Source of the DNA: Halomonas cerina
GTDB taxonomy: Bacteria; Pseudomonadota; Gammaproteobacteria; Pseudomonadales; Halomonadaceae
Direction of reading: 5' to 3'
Length of the DNA stretch: 64,000 nt
Assembly: GCF_014192215.1 (NCBI RefSeq)
Contig: NZ_JACHXP010000011.1
Coordinates: 62,001 to 126,000, forward strand
In this document: piece after piece, positions 47,663 through 56,386 of the stretch
How the letters are laid out: each line of letters starts with the position of its first letter
How positions within the stretch are numbered: position 1 is the first letter of the stretch
The notes under the pieces: generated by a model
Databases searched by the model: none
Seen by the model: the letters and a program-made list of their open reading frames with translations, nothing else
What the model was told of the DNA's origin: nothing
Program-made: the position numbers and the translations under genes

Positions 47663-49150
47663 CTAGCCGAAGGCCTGCGACGGCATGATGGCTTCGACAT
47701 GCATCACCAGCTCCTCGAGGATCTGCCGTTCCCGGTCGCCCAGCGGCTCCTGGTTGAGCGCCTCGATCTGCCGGGCGAACTCCTTCAGGGTCAGGCCGGC
47801 CAGCGCCGGGTCGTTCATGCGCTCCCAGCGGAAGGCCTCCCAGCGCGCCTGCTCCTCGCTGGTCAGGGTGTCGGGGTAGCTGCGCGCCCGATAGCGGAAC
47901 AGCATCTCCTCGAGACGCGGGTCCTGGAAGGCGAAGCGGGCCTCGCTCAGCGCCCAGGGGTCGGTATCGCGGGCCCGCTGCATCTGCTGGCGGTCCGCGG
48001 CCGAGAAGAAACCGCCGGAGTAGAGCATCAGATCCGGATCCCGGGGCGGCTCGGGGGGTGGCGCGGCGAAGGCCTCACTGACGCGGGCCGCCACCTCGGG
48101 ATGCGCGGCCAACTGCCTCCAGTGGTCGCGACAGGCGGCCAGGTCGAGGCCCAGGCGTTCGACGAGCTCGCCATACTCCCCCTGATGCGGTCCCGCCGTG
48201 TCCTTGAGGGCGTTCGCCGGCAGGATCACCGGGCACTTGTTGATATGGATGACCTTCAGCGGGATGCGCACCTCGCCCTCGGCGAGGTCATCATTGCTGA
48301 CGAAGACTCGCTCACGGATCTGCTCGGGACCGAGGGTCAGCAGGGGATCGGGGGCCACCGAAAGATCATAGACGATGACCCCGTTGGGGTTGGTGGGGTG
48401 CTCGACCAACGGCATCACCAGGGCGCTACAGCCGCGGCTCGCCGGATAGCGCCGGGAAATGTGCAGCACCGGCTTGCGCCCCGGGATGTCGAGCCGCCGC
48501 GCCACCGCGCGCTTGCCGCGCAGTTCGAGCAGGTAGTCGAAGAGCTTCGCATTGCTCGCTCTGAGGAGCCGCGCCAGGGCGATGGTGGCCCGGACATCGG
48601 CCAGGGCATCGTGGGCCCCGGCGTGCTCGATGCCATTGGCGGCGGTCAGGTCCTCGAGGCGAAAGCTCGGCGTGCCGTCCTCGCGCCTCGGCCAGCTGAT
48701 GCCCTCCGGACGCAGGGCATGGAAGGCTCGCACCACATCGATCAGGTCCCAGCGGGAGTTGCCGTGCTGCCACTCCCGGGCATAGGGATCGAGCAGGTTG
48801 CGGTAGAAGAGCTGCCGGCTCACCTCATCATCGAAGCGCAGGTTATTGTAGCCCAGGACACAGGTCCCGGGTTCGCTCATGGCGGCCTGGATACGGCCAG
48901 CGAACTCCGCCTCGGGCAGCCCGCGGCGACGCGCCTGCTGGGGGGTAATGCCGGTGATCAGGCAGGCCCGGGGATGCGGCAGATCGTCATCGGCCGGCTG
49001 GCAGAAGAGCTCGATGGGCTCGCCGATCTCCTGGAAGGCATCATCGGTGCGGATGGCCGCGAACTGCGATGGCCGGTCCCGGCGCGGGTCGGCGCCGAAG
49101 GTCTCGTAGTCGTGCCACAGGAAGGTCAGCGGGGCTTGCGGCTGCGCCAT
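47663..49150 (-). CDS. sbcB: Exodeoxyribonuclease I
   Basis: 495 residues. It is a 3'-5' single-strand exonuclease of the DEDDh type acting in recombination and mismatch repair. Exo I motif is TFLWHDYETFGADPRRDRP (Asp and Glu ligands), Exo II is VLGYNNLRFDDEVSR, and Exo III contains HAGAHDALADVRATIAL. The SH3-like and C-terminal domains follow (ILPANALKDT, LLFRYRARSYPDTLT-type region). Start set at the ATG matching E. coli; 16 more codons are open upstream. It is convergent with the M16 protease gene. Confidence 0.95.
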   Translation of the reverse strand: MAQPQAPLTFLWHDYETFGADPRRDRPSQFAAIRTDDAFQEIGEPIELFCQPADDDLPHPRACLITGITPQQARRRGLPEAEFAGRIQAAMSEPGTCVLGYNNLRFDDEVSRQLFYRNLLDPYAREWQHGNSRWDLIDVVRAFHALRPEGISWPRREDGTPSFRLEDLTAANGIEHAGAHDALADVRATIALARLLRASNAKLFDYLLELRGKRAVARRLDIPGRKPVLHISRRYPASRGCSALVMPLVEHPTNPNGVIVYDLSVAPDPLLTLGPEQIRERVFVSNDDLAEGEVRIPLKVIHINKCPVILPANALKDTAGPHQGEYGELVERLGLDLAACRDHWRQLAAHPEVAARVSEAFAAPPPEPPRDPDLMLYSGGFFSAADRQQMQRARDTDPWALSEARFAFQDPRLEEMLFRYRARSYPDTLTSEEQARWEAFRWERMNDPALAGLTLKEFARQIEALNQEPLGDRERQILEELVMHVEAIMPSQAFG

Positions 49151-49213
49151 GGACAAGGGCTCTCCAACAGCAGTGGGACAAGGCCCCCAGCCTAGCACAG
49201 CCCCGACGGCGAC

Positions 49214-49465
49214 TCAGGCCCGGGGCAGCGTGACGTTGAGCTCGAGCACCGAGCAGTTGTCCTCGCTGTCGAGGCTGATGTTGATGGCATCGTCGTCGAC
49301 CTGGACGTAGCGACGGATCACCTCCAGCAACTCCCTCTCGAGCATCGGCATGTAGTCCGGTTGGCCCCGCTGGCTGCGCTGGTGGGCCACGATGATCTGT
49401 AACCGCTCCTTGGCGACCGACGCAGATTTCTTGCGTTCGCGCTTCAGGAATTCGAGCAACTTCAC
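49214..49465 (-). CDS. minE: Cell division topological specificity factor MinE
   Basis: 83 residues. The anti-MinCD helix ([20 protein letters not shown]) is followed by the dimerisation domain ([20 protein letters not shown]). MinE drives MinD pole-to-pole oscillation. Its start overlaps the minD stop by 4 bp (ATGA), so it is translated together with minD. Confidence 0.97.
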   Translation of the reverse strand: MKLLEFLKRERKKSASVAKERLQIIVAHQRSQRGQPDYMPMLERELLEVIRRYVQVDDDAINISLDSEDNCSVLELNVTLPRA

Positions 49466-50280
49466 CGGCGACCTCCTCCGAACATGCGGCTCAACAGGCT
49501 CTTCTTCTGGAACTCGTGGAAGCGCAAAGGGACCTCCTCCCCCAGCAACCGGGCGACGGTATCCGCGTAGGCCTGGCCGGCATCACTGTGCTCGTCGTGG
49601 GTAACCGGCACCCCCTGGTTCGAGGCCCGCAGCACCGCCTCCGACTCGGGAATCAGGCCGAGCAGGTCGATGGCCAGGATCTCGCGAATGTCCTCGAGAT
49701 TGAGCATCTCGCCCAGGTCGACCCGGGTCGGGTTGTAGCGGGTGATCAGCAGGTGTTCCTTGATGGGGTCTTCGCCGCGCTCGGCCCGCCGGGTCTTGGA
49801 CCCCAGCAGGCCAAGGATCCGGTCGGAGTCGCGCACCGAGGAGACCTCAGGGTTGGTGACCACGATCGCCTCGTCGGCGAAGTACATGGCCAGCTGCGCC
49901 CCACGCTCGATCCCCGCCGGGGAGTCGCAGATGATATGGTCGAAGTCCTTGTCCAGGGTGTCGAGCACCTTCTCGACGCCCTCCAGGGTCAGGGCATCCT
50001 TGTCGCGGGTCTGGGACGCCGGCAGGATGTGCAGGTTGTCGACCCGCTTGTCGCGGATCAGCGCCTGGTTGAGCCCGGCCTCCCCCTGGATGACGTTGAC
50101 CAGGTCATACACCACGCGACGCTCGCAGCCCATGATCAGGTCGAGGTTACGCAGCCCCACGTCGAAGTCGATAACCACGGTCTTCTTGCCGCGCAGGGCC
50201 AGGCCGGTGGCAATGGCTGCTGCACTGGTTGTCTTGCCGACCCCACCCTTGCCGGAGGTCACAACGATGATCTTGGCCAA
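49462..50280 (-). CDS. minD: Septum site-determining ATPase MinD
   Basis: 272 residues with a TTG start (L-A-K-I-I-V-V-T), eight bases after AGGA; the longest frame extends upstream into minC and is rejected. Deviant Walker A is [15 protein letters not shown], then [14 protein letters not shown] and the switch [11 protein letters not shown]. The C-terminal amphipathic membrane helix [13 protein letters not shown] is present. It recruits MinC and is displaced by MinE. Lies between minC and minE. Confidence 0.97.
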   Translation of the reverse strand: MAKIIVVTSGKGGVGKTTSAAAIATGLALRGKKTVVIDFDVGLRNLDLIMGCERRVVYDLVNVIQGEAGLNQALIRDKRVDNLHILPASQTRDKDALTLEGVEKVLDTLDKDFDHIICDSPAGIERGAQLAMYFADEAIVVTNPEVSSVRDSDRILGLLGSKTRRAERGEDPIKEHLLITRYNPTRVDLGEMLNLEDIREILAIDLLGLIPESEAVLRASNQGVPVTHDEHSDAGQAYADTVARLLGEEVPLRFHEFQKKSLLSRMFGGGRR

Positions 50281-50347
50281 GTTACGCTTCCTGTCTGTCT
50301 TGGTGATTGGGAACCGGTGTTGAAGTCGCGGCTTGCGGCGTCCCATG

Positions 50348-51094
50348 TCAGGCCAGCGGCCCGATGCCGAGCTGGTCCTCGTCCAGGCGGACCTGGACGG
50401 GGGTGCCCAGCAGGCGCGGGTCGATGTCCTCGAGGCGCTTGTAGTTGCCGGCCACGGACAGCAGTTCGGCGTGCAGCTCACGGCAGAAGATCGCCGCCTG
50501 AACGTCCCCATGGATGCCGGCCAGGGCGCGGCCACGCAGGGCACCGTACACATGGACATTGCCGGCGGCGAGCACCTCGGCCCCCGCATTGACGGCCCCG
50601 ACCACCACCAAGTCCCCCTCGGGCGCCGTCACCTGCTGACCGGAGCGTACCGTGCCGCGATAGGTCCGGCTGCCGACGGCGGCGGCCAGGGGCGGCTGTT
50701 CGATCCCGACGTCCTCGTCACGTTCCGGGACCGAAGGGGCCACGCTCTCCAGCGACCGGGGACGCGCGGGATCCTGAGGCGGGAACCAGCCGAGCCCCAG
50801 GGCCCAGGCCGACTGCCTGACCGGATCCGACCCGCCACGCACCGCCACGGGCAGCAGCTTGTGGGCGCGGCACACCGCACACAGGCGCTCCAGGGCCAGG
50901 TGCGGTTCATCGAGCTTCTCGACGCTCAGGACCACCGGGGTATGCTGGAAGAAGGCCGGGGACTGGCTGAGCTTGCCGGCCAGCTGCTCGCGGACCCGCT
51001 CGGGGTCCGCGCTGCTCAGCTCCATGACCGTCATCGGCAGCATCCCGCCCTTGAAGGTGAAGGCCATGCTGTCCCTGTCCACTTTGAGGCTCAT
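50348..51094 (-). CDS. minC: Septum site-determining protein MinC
   Basis: 248 residues. An N-terminal FtsZ-inhibiting domain (MAFTFKGGMLPMTVMEL) is joined to the C-terminal beta-helix that binds MinD and itself (RSGQQVTAPEGDLVVVGAVN, GNVHVYGALRGRALAGIHGD). The start at 51094 has GGAG seven bases before it. It is the first gene of the minCDE operon and is divergent from the DUF349 gene. Confidence 0.96.
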   Translation of the reverse strand: MSLKVDRDSMAFTFKGGMLPMTVMELSSADPERVREQLAGKLSQSPAFFQHTPVVLSVEKLDEPHLALERLCAVCRAHKLLPVAVRGGSDPVRQSAWALGLGWFPPQDPARPRSLESVAPSVPERDEDVGIEQPPLAAAVGSRTYRGTVRSGQQVTAPEGDLVVVGAVNAGAEVLAAGNVHVYGALRGRALAGIHGDVQAAIFCRELHAELLSVAGNYKRLEDIDPRLLGTPVQVRLDEDQLGIGPLA

Positions 51095-51136
51095 TGCCGA
51101 ACTCCACATAGGGGTGATGGTCGGGGTATAGCTTCA

Positions 51137-51165
51137 AAGCTAAGCGAGCACCCCGGACACTGCAA
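51137..51165 (-). promoter_or_regulatory. Candidate promoter of minCDE
   Basis: On the minus strand TTGCAG (51160-51165) and TAGCTT (51137-51142) are 17 bp apart, about 45 bp before the minC ATG. The rest of the 286-bp divergent gap to the DUF349 gene shows no further recognisable element. Confidence 0.5.
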
Positions 51166-51380
51166 CCGATCATAATCCCTGCAGGCCCCCCCTGTCAGTG
51201 GCCATGGCACGCCTGACCGCCATGGCGGCACTTTTCTGCTGACGCGGCGCATGCTTAGATAGACTTGGGACTCGGACGCGGGCCAGCACCGGGCCCCAGG
51301 GCAGGGCCATCTCACCGCGGTCACTGCCCCTAACAACCACAGAGAGTACGGCACGAGCTGTACCCACGTCAGGATGCATC

Positions 51381-54155
51381 ATGTCAGGACTCTTACGCCG
51401 TCTGTTTGCCCCGCGTTGGAAACATTCCGACCCCGAGGTACGCCGCCAGGCGGCGGCTCGCCTGGACCCGCACCAGCCGGACCAGCAACAGATGCTGGAG
51501 TGCCTGGCCGTGGACGAGGATGCCGGGGTGCGCCTGGCCGCGCTGGAGCACCTCGACGATCCCGAGCGCCTGCTGCTCTTGCGCCGGGAAGGCGCGTCCC
51601 CGGAGCTCGAGGCCCGCCTGGTGGCCCTGCTCTCCGGCCGCCAGGGCCGGCTCGACCTTCCCCAGCGCATCGCCCTGGTTGAGGGGCTCGACGACCCTCG
51701 CCTGCTCAATGTACTGGCTCTGCAAGGCGACAACCAGCAGCTGCGCCTGGCGGCGCTCACCCGTCTCGAGGCCGAGGAAGACCTGATCCGCCAGGCCTGC
51801 GACAACGGCATCGCCGCGGTACGCCATGCCGCCGCCGCCCGGGTCGAGAGCGACGCCGGACTGACCCGGCTCACCCAAGAGGCCCGGCGCGACCGCCAGG
51901 TCATCCGCCAGGCCCGCGAGCGCCTCAATCGGCGGCGGGCCGACGCGGCCTCCCTGGCCGAAGCGCGCGCCCGCCGCGAGGCGCTGCTCGCCCAGCTGGA
52001 GCAGCACGCCACGGCCCCCTGGGAGCCCCTCTACGCCGGTCGCTTTCGCCACCTCATGCGGGAATGGTCACATCTGGAGGATCTGCCGGACGCCGGCCAG
52101 GAGCGCCGCTTCCAGGACGCCTGTCAGCGCTGTCGCAAGGTGATCGGTGACCACGAGGCCCGGGAGCATGCCCATGACGCCGACCTGCGCCGCCGCGAGG
52201 ACGCCGACCAGGCCCGTGAGGCACTCATCGAGGCCCTGGAGGAGAGCCTCGAGAGCCTGCACCATGGCGATACCCTGACCGACCAGGACATCGCCAGTCT
52301 GCGCGCCCAGAAACAGTTGCTGGCCCACCGCTGGCAGACGCTGTCGGATCAGCACCTGGCCGACGAGGCACTGCGCGCCCGCTATGATGCCGCGCTGCGG
52401 GAGTACGAGCACATCGTCCAGGCCCGGGTCCGTCTGGATGAACGCGCCGGGGAGATCGAGCAGGCGCTGCAGTCAGGCGACGATGAACGCCTGACGAGTC
52501 TGGTCGATGCCTGCGCCTGGCCCGACGGCCTGGCTCCCGCTCCGTTGCTGCGCCGGGCCCGTGAACGTCTCGCCCATCAGGCAACCGCTGCGGACCAGGA
52601 CCTGGACACGCGGCTGGTCCTGTTCGGCGAGGAGCTCGAGCGACTGGAGCAGCTGCTGGAAAGCGGCTCCTTCAAGGGCGCCAGCCGGCTCTACCAGCGA
52701 CTCCGCCAGTGGGCCGAGACCTTTCCCCAAGAGCGCCTGGAGCCCCACCGTGCCACCCTCAAGCGCCTCGGCGCCCAACTCGCCGAACTGCGTGACTGGC
52801 GGGGCTTCGTCGCCGGCCCCAAGCGCGATCAGCTCTGCCAGGCCATCGACGCCCTCGCCGAGGACAGCACCCAGACCGATGCCGAGCTGGATCAACGCCA
52901 CCGGCGGCTGGTCAAGGAATGGAAGTCGTTAGGCGACGCAGCTGCCAACCGAGAGCAGTCCGCCCGCTTCCGGGCTGCCTCGGACCGTATCCATGCGCGC
53001 CTCGCCTCCTGGCGGGAACGCCAGGAGGCCGAGCGGCGCCGCAACCTGGCGGGACGCGAGACGCTATGCGAACAGCTCGAGTCACTGCTGGCCCAACCCG
53101 ATAGTGCGGCCGACCCGGACGCCCTGCGGGAGATCCGCGACCGCGCCCGGCAGCAGTGGCGCTACTTCTCTCCCGTGCCCCGCGACCAGGCTGAGTCGAT
53201 CGGCCGGCGCTTCGGCCACATTCGCCACGCGCTGCAGGCGCTGATCGACCGCCGTGCTCGGGAGATTGCCGAGGCCAAGCGGGCCCTGATCGAACAGACC
53301 CGGGCGTTGCGGGATCAGGACCTGCCGCCTGGGCGGCGCGCCGCCCAGGCCAAGGCGCTGCAGCGCCGCTGGCGCGAGCTGGGACGAGCGCCACGGGGCG
53401 AGGAGCAAACCCTGTGGCGCGAGTTCCGCTCTCTGTGTGACGACATCTTCGCCCGACGGGAAGCCGAGCGGGATGATCAAGCCCGCGAGGCCCAGGAACG
53501 TCTCGACACCATGCAGGCCCTGATCGACCGACTCGACGCCTGGCAGCCTATGACCAGCGATGAGGCCGAACAGCTGGAGGCCGCCATCCTGGAGGCCACC
53601 GCCTTGGAGCCCCTGCCGTCGGGACGTCGCAGCGAGGGCATGCGTCAGCGCTGGTCGGGCATCGTCAGGGCGCGCCGCGCGCGCCTGGAGCGTCTGAAGG
53701 TTGCCGAGGCGGTCCAGCGTTGGCGGGCCGTACGACCGCTGCTCGAGGCCCATCTGCGCATGGATGCCGAACGGCTGGCGGGCGCCGAGCCGACCGATGT
53801 CGCCCCGCCCGATGATCTGCCAAAGCCCCTGGCTCGCGCCCACGCGCGGCGCAACGCCGCCCGGCGTGACCCACCTGGCCAGGACGAGGTCGCGGAGCGT
53901 CTGGCCCGACTGCGAGTCCACCTCTCCTTGCTCTCCGGCGGGCAGGTCAGCCAGCGCGACGACCCGCTGCGCCTGGCGATCCAGGTCGAGCGGCTCAACG
54001 ACAACCTGGGACGCGATGCGTCGCCCGACGAGGAACTGCGCCAGCTCCTCTGCGAGCTGCTGGCCACGGGACCGGTATCGCCGGCCCTGTGGGAGCGGGA
54101 AGTGGTCGAGCTCGACCGGCTGCTCGACAGCCTGCTCCAGCTGCCGCCGCCCTGA
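51381..54155 (+). CDS. Large DUF349 coiled-coil protein
   Basis: 924 residues, extremely rich in Arg, Glu and Leu. The first 190 residues look like HEAT-type helical repeats (DPEVRRQAAARLDPHQPDQ, DEDAGVRLAALEHLDDPERL). The rest is long helix bundles with repeated DUF349 units, for example RRLVKEWKSLGDAAANREQS, RDRARQQWRYFSPVPRDQAE and QRRWRELGRAPRGEEQTLW. No enzymatic motif or signal peptide is seen. The biochemical role of these proteins is unknown to me; a nucleic-acid- or ribosome-associated scaffold would fit the charge. It is monocistronic, ending in a UUCG-loop hairpin. Confidence 0.85.
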   Translation: MSGLLRRLFAPRWKHSDPEVRRQAAARLDPHQPDQQQMLECLAVDEDAGVRLAALEHLDDPERLLLLRREGASPELEARLVALLSGRQGRLDLPQRIALVEGLDDPRLLNVLALQGDNQQLRLAALTRLEAEEDLIRQACDNGIAAVRHAAAARVESDAGLTRLTQEARRDRQVIRQARERLNRRRADAASLAEARARREALLAQLEQHATAPWEPLYAGRFRHLMREWSHLEDLPDAGQERRFQDACQRCRKVIGDHEAREHAHDADLRRREDADQAREALIEALEESLESLHHGDTLTDQDIASLRAQKQLLAHRWQTLSDQHLADEALRARYDAALREYEHIVQARVRLDERAGEIEQALQSGDDERLTSLVDACAWPDGLAPAPLLRRARERLAHQATAADQDLDTRLVLFGEELERLEQLLESGSFKGASRLYQRLRQWAETFPQERLEPHRATLKRLGAQLAELRDWRGFVAGPKRDQLCQAIDALAEDSTQTDAELDQRHRRLVKEWKSLGDAAANREQSARFRAASDRIHARLASWRERQEAERRRNLAGRETLCEQLESLLAQPDSAADPDALREIRDRARQQWRYFSPVPRDQAESIGRRFGHIRHALQALIDRRAREIAEAKRALIEQTRALRDQDLPPGRRAAQAKALQRRWRELGRAPRGEEQTLWREFRSLCDDIFARREAERDDQAREAQERLDTMQALIDRLDAWQPMTSDEAEQLEAAILEATALEPLPSGRRSEGMRQRWSGIVRARRARLERLKVAEAVQRWRAVRPLLEAHLRMDAERLAGAEPTDVAPPDDLPKPLARAHARRNAARRDPPGQDEVAERLARLRVHLSLLSGGQVSQRDDPLRLAIQVERLNDNLGRDASPDEELRQLLCELLATGPVSPALWEREVVELDRLLDSLLQLPPP

Positions 54156-54198
54156 AGGGGCTCAGGACTGGGTAGCCAGGAGCGAGCCCCCTGAATGA

Positions 54199-54230
54199 CA
54201 GAAGCGCGAGGCTTCGGCCTCGCGCTTCTG
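54199..54230 (+). terminator. Terminator of the DUF349 gene
   Basis: Perfect 14-bp stem (CAGAAGCGCGAGGC / GCCTCGCGCTTCTG) closed by a TTCG tetraloop, 44 bp downstream of the stop. Confidence 0.75.
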
Positions 54231-54250
54231 CTGCTGTATTCATGAACACG

Positions 54251-54280
54251 CCCGTGATGCCGTCGCCTCGGCATCACGGG
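54251..54280 (-). terminator. Terminator of phaB
   Basis: Perfect 12-bp stem CCCGTGATGCCG/CGGCATCACGGG with a 6-base loop, 13 bp past the phaB stop. It sits back to back with the DUF349 hairpin. Confidence 0.65.
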
Positions 54281-54292
54281 GGCGACAGGGGG

Positions 54293-55039
54293 TCAGCCCA
54301 TGAACTGACCGCCGTTGATGTCGATGTTGGCGCCGGTGATGAAGCCGGACTCCTTGTCGGCCAGGAAGACGACCAGGCGAGCGATCTCTTCCGGCGTGCC
54401 ATAGCGCTTGACCGGGATGCCTTCGCGAATCGCCTCCCGGACCTTCTCGGGAATCTTCATGATCATGTCGGTGGCGATATAGCCCGGCGACACGGTGTTC
54501 ACCGTGATGCCCTTGGTAGCGGTCTCCTGCGCCAGGGACATGGTCACACCATGCATACCGGCCTTGGCCGCCGCGTAGTTGGCCTGGCCGAACTGCCCCT
54601 TGCGACCATTGATGGACGAGATGTTGATGATCCGCCCATAGCCCTGCTCCAGCATGTCATCGATCACGGTGCGGCAGGTATTGAAGACGCTGTTGAGGTT
54701 GGTGTCGATGACCTCGCTCCACTGCTCCGGGGTCATCTTCTTGAGGGTGCCGTCCCGGGTGATGCCGGCACAGTTCACCAGCACGCTGACGGGCCCGTAG
54801 TTGTCGTGAATCTCCTTGACCCCCGCCACACAGGAGTCATAGTCGGTCAGGTCGGTGCCCGACAGGGCAATGTTGTCATAGCCATCGGCCTTCTGGGTCT
54901 CGAGCCACGCCTTGGCCTTCTCCGGGTTGTTGTAGCCGGCCACGACCTGATAACCGGCATCGGCCAGTGCGCGACAGATGGCACTGCCGATACCACCGGT
55001 TCCTCCGGTGACCCAAGCCACGGGTGCTTGTGTTGTCAT
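54293..55039 (-). CDS. phaB: Acetoacetyl-CoA reductase
   Basis: 248-residue short-chain dehydrogenase. It reduces acetoacetyl-CoA to (R)-3-hydroxybutyryl-CoA, the precursor of polyhydroxybutyrate. The cofactor loop is VTGGTGGIGSAICRAL, the NAG motif is LVNCAGITRDGTL, and the catalytic residues are Ser in INISSINGRKGQFG and YAAAK. MIMKIPEKVREAIREGIPVK near the end is typical of PhaB rather than FabG. No phaA or phaC gene is adjacent, so synthesis genes are dispersed. Confidence 0.93.
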   Translation of the reverse strand: MTTQAPVAWVTGGTGGIGSAICRALADAGYQVVAGYNNPEKAKAWLETQKADGYDNIALSGTDLTDYDSCVAGVKEIHDNYGPVSVLVNCAGITRDGTLKKMTPEQWSEVIDTNLNSVFNTCRTVIDDMLEQGYGRIINISSINGRKGQFGQANYAAAKAGMHGVTMSLAQETATKGITVNTVSPGYIATDMIMKIPEKVREAIREGIPVKRYGTPEEIARLVVFLADKESGFITGANIDINGGQFMG

Positions 55040-55187
55040 TGACTCACTCCCTGTTGATTCGTCACATGCTTACGCATCAGCGCATGGCGCGCCTGACAGT
55101 ATGGTTGTGGTTGGCTGTCACTTTGATGACAACGCAAATTCGAGTATGGACCAGCCCGGCGTTCGGGACGAGCGTTTGAAATCAGAT

Positions 55188-55216
55188 ATTGACCAAAGGC
55201 GTAAAAGGGGTAGAAT
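55188..55216 (+). promoter_or_regulatory. Promoter of the initiator tRNA gene
   Basis: TTGACC (55188-55193), a 17-bp spacer, and TAGAAT (55211-55216), followed by a GC-rich discriminator (ACGCCCC) typical of stringently controlled stable RNA promoters. Transcription would start just before the tRNA. Confidence 0.85.
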
Positions 55217-55230
55217 ACGCCCCACGTCGA

Positions 55231-55307
<77 letters not shown>

Positions 55308-55316
55308 AACATCGAG

Positions 55317-55348
55317 AAAGGCCAGGACCGATAGGTCCTGGCCTTTTT
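55317..55348 (+). terminator. Terminator of the initiator tRNA gene
   Basis: 13-bp perfect stem (AAAGGCCAGGACC / GGTCCTGGCCTTT) with a 4-base loop, running into five T. It starts 9 bp after the CCA end. Confidence 0.93.
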
Positions 55349-55381
55349 CATGCTTAGAACTTATTTCCAAACTCCCAGCCA

Positions 55382-55497
55382 GGGTGGGCGCCGGGGGCAA
55401 GCTGAAGCGAGGGTCCTTTGCCATGGATGGCAAAGGTGGCGCCCATGGAAGGGTTTACAGCGCCCTCGCGCCGGCTTGTCGACGGAAAAGCCCACCC
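55382..55497. repeat. Palindromic intergenic repeat, copy B
   Basis: About 116 bp between the tRNA terminator and the DUF3750 gene end. Terminal GGGTGGGC pairs with GCCCACCC, inner GCAAGC with GCTTGT, and the centre is TTTGCCATGGATGGCAAA. It aligns with copy A at 32218-32327 along its length. Confidence 0.85.
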
Positions 55498-55522
55498 GAC
55501 TGGTATGCTGTGTAAGGGGCTC

Positions 55523-56308
55523 TTACCGCCCCCGCGTTTCGCCATCGTGTCCCTTGATCACCGGCGGCATGCCCAGCCGGCCAATGCCCGGCAGCTTGAG
55601 GGCCGGTCGCCTGACGTCGAGGCCCCATGCCAGGCCCAGCAGGTTGAGTTCGAGACCCTCGTCCCGGGCCAGGGTCATACCCAGCAGGCCGCCCAGGGAG
55701 AGGGTCATGCCGGCTCCGCCCGGCGCCGATGCCAGCACCGTACCCGGCAGGTAATCCTTGCCCACCGCGGTCACCGGCAACACCACCTCGAGCCCCGGCA
55801 CCGCCCGGGTCACCCAGGCGGTGAAGGTATTGCTGTTGGGCCCCGGCCAGGCGTAATAGGCACCCGGGAGCGGATAGGCCGCTACCGCCGCCTCGATGGC
55901 ACCGATCATCGCCTCGGCCGAGCGTCCCCGGTAGTCGGCGAGCAGGACCGGAGCATTGCCGTACCAGGCCCGATCCGGCGAGACCGTGGACTGCGACACC
56001 AGAGCAGGGTGGCGCCAGCTCAGCACATGGTGCATCCGGTAGGTCTCAGCGCCAGGACGCCGGGTAGCGAGCCAGGTGTGCACGCCGAAAGCCCCCCGCC
56101 AGCCCCAGGCCCGCGCCGCATAGACCTGCACGACCGCCCCTGGCGCCTCATGGGGCGTCGGTGCCAGCCCCTCCGGAACACGACTGGCGGCCGACCAGTG
56201 GCCGCCTCCCGACACCTGACCGGAAGCCAGCAGCCACAATGGGCCGATCAGCAACAGCGAGAGCAGCAGGCCCAGGCCGCCCAGCAGGCGCAGGCATCGT
56301 CGCCCCAT
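55523..56308 (-). CDS. DUF3750 membrane-anchored protein
   Basis: 261 residues. An N-terminal hydrophobic segment (LGGLGLLLSLLLIGPLWLLA) acts as signal anchor. The DUF3750 motif VVQVYAARAWGWRGAFGVHTW is followed by YRMHHVLSWRHPALVS and a C-terminal part with GPNSNTFTAWVTRAVPGLEV, where conserved His, Asn, Ser and Thr could form an active site. The function is unknown. It is alone between the repeat element and the divergent thioredoxin-like gene. Confidence 0.8.
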   Translation of the reverse strand: MGRRCLRLLGGLGLLLSLLLIGPLWLLASGQVSGGGHWSAASRVPEGLAPTPHEAPGAVVQVYAARAWGWRGAFGVHTWLATRRPGAETYRMHHVLSWRHPALVSQSTVSPDRAWYGNAPVLLADYRGRSAEAMIGAIEAAVAAYPLPGAYYAWPGPNSNTFTAWVTRAVPGLEVVLPVTAVGKDYLPGTVLASAPGGAGMTLSLGGLLGMTLARDEGLELNLLGLAWGLDVRRPALKLPGIGRLGMPPVIKGHDGETRGR

Positions 56309-56386
56309 GCCCCTACCTCCCCTTGAAGTCGCGGACAGTCACCCGCATCTGTACAGCAAATGCATCCCTACGCAAGGCCACTGATC

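Noticed and set aside
50281..50589. Longer minD start at 50589
   Set aside because: The extra 103 codons overlap minC out of frame and do not match MinD, which begins at the TTG at 50280.
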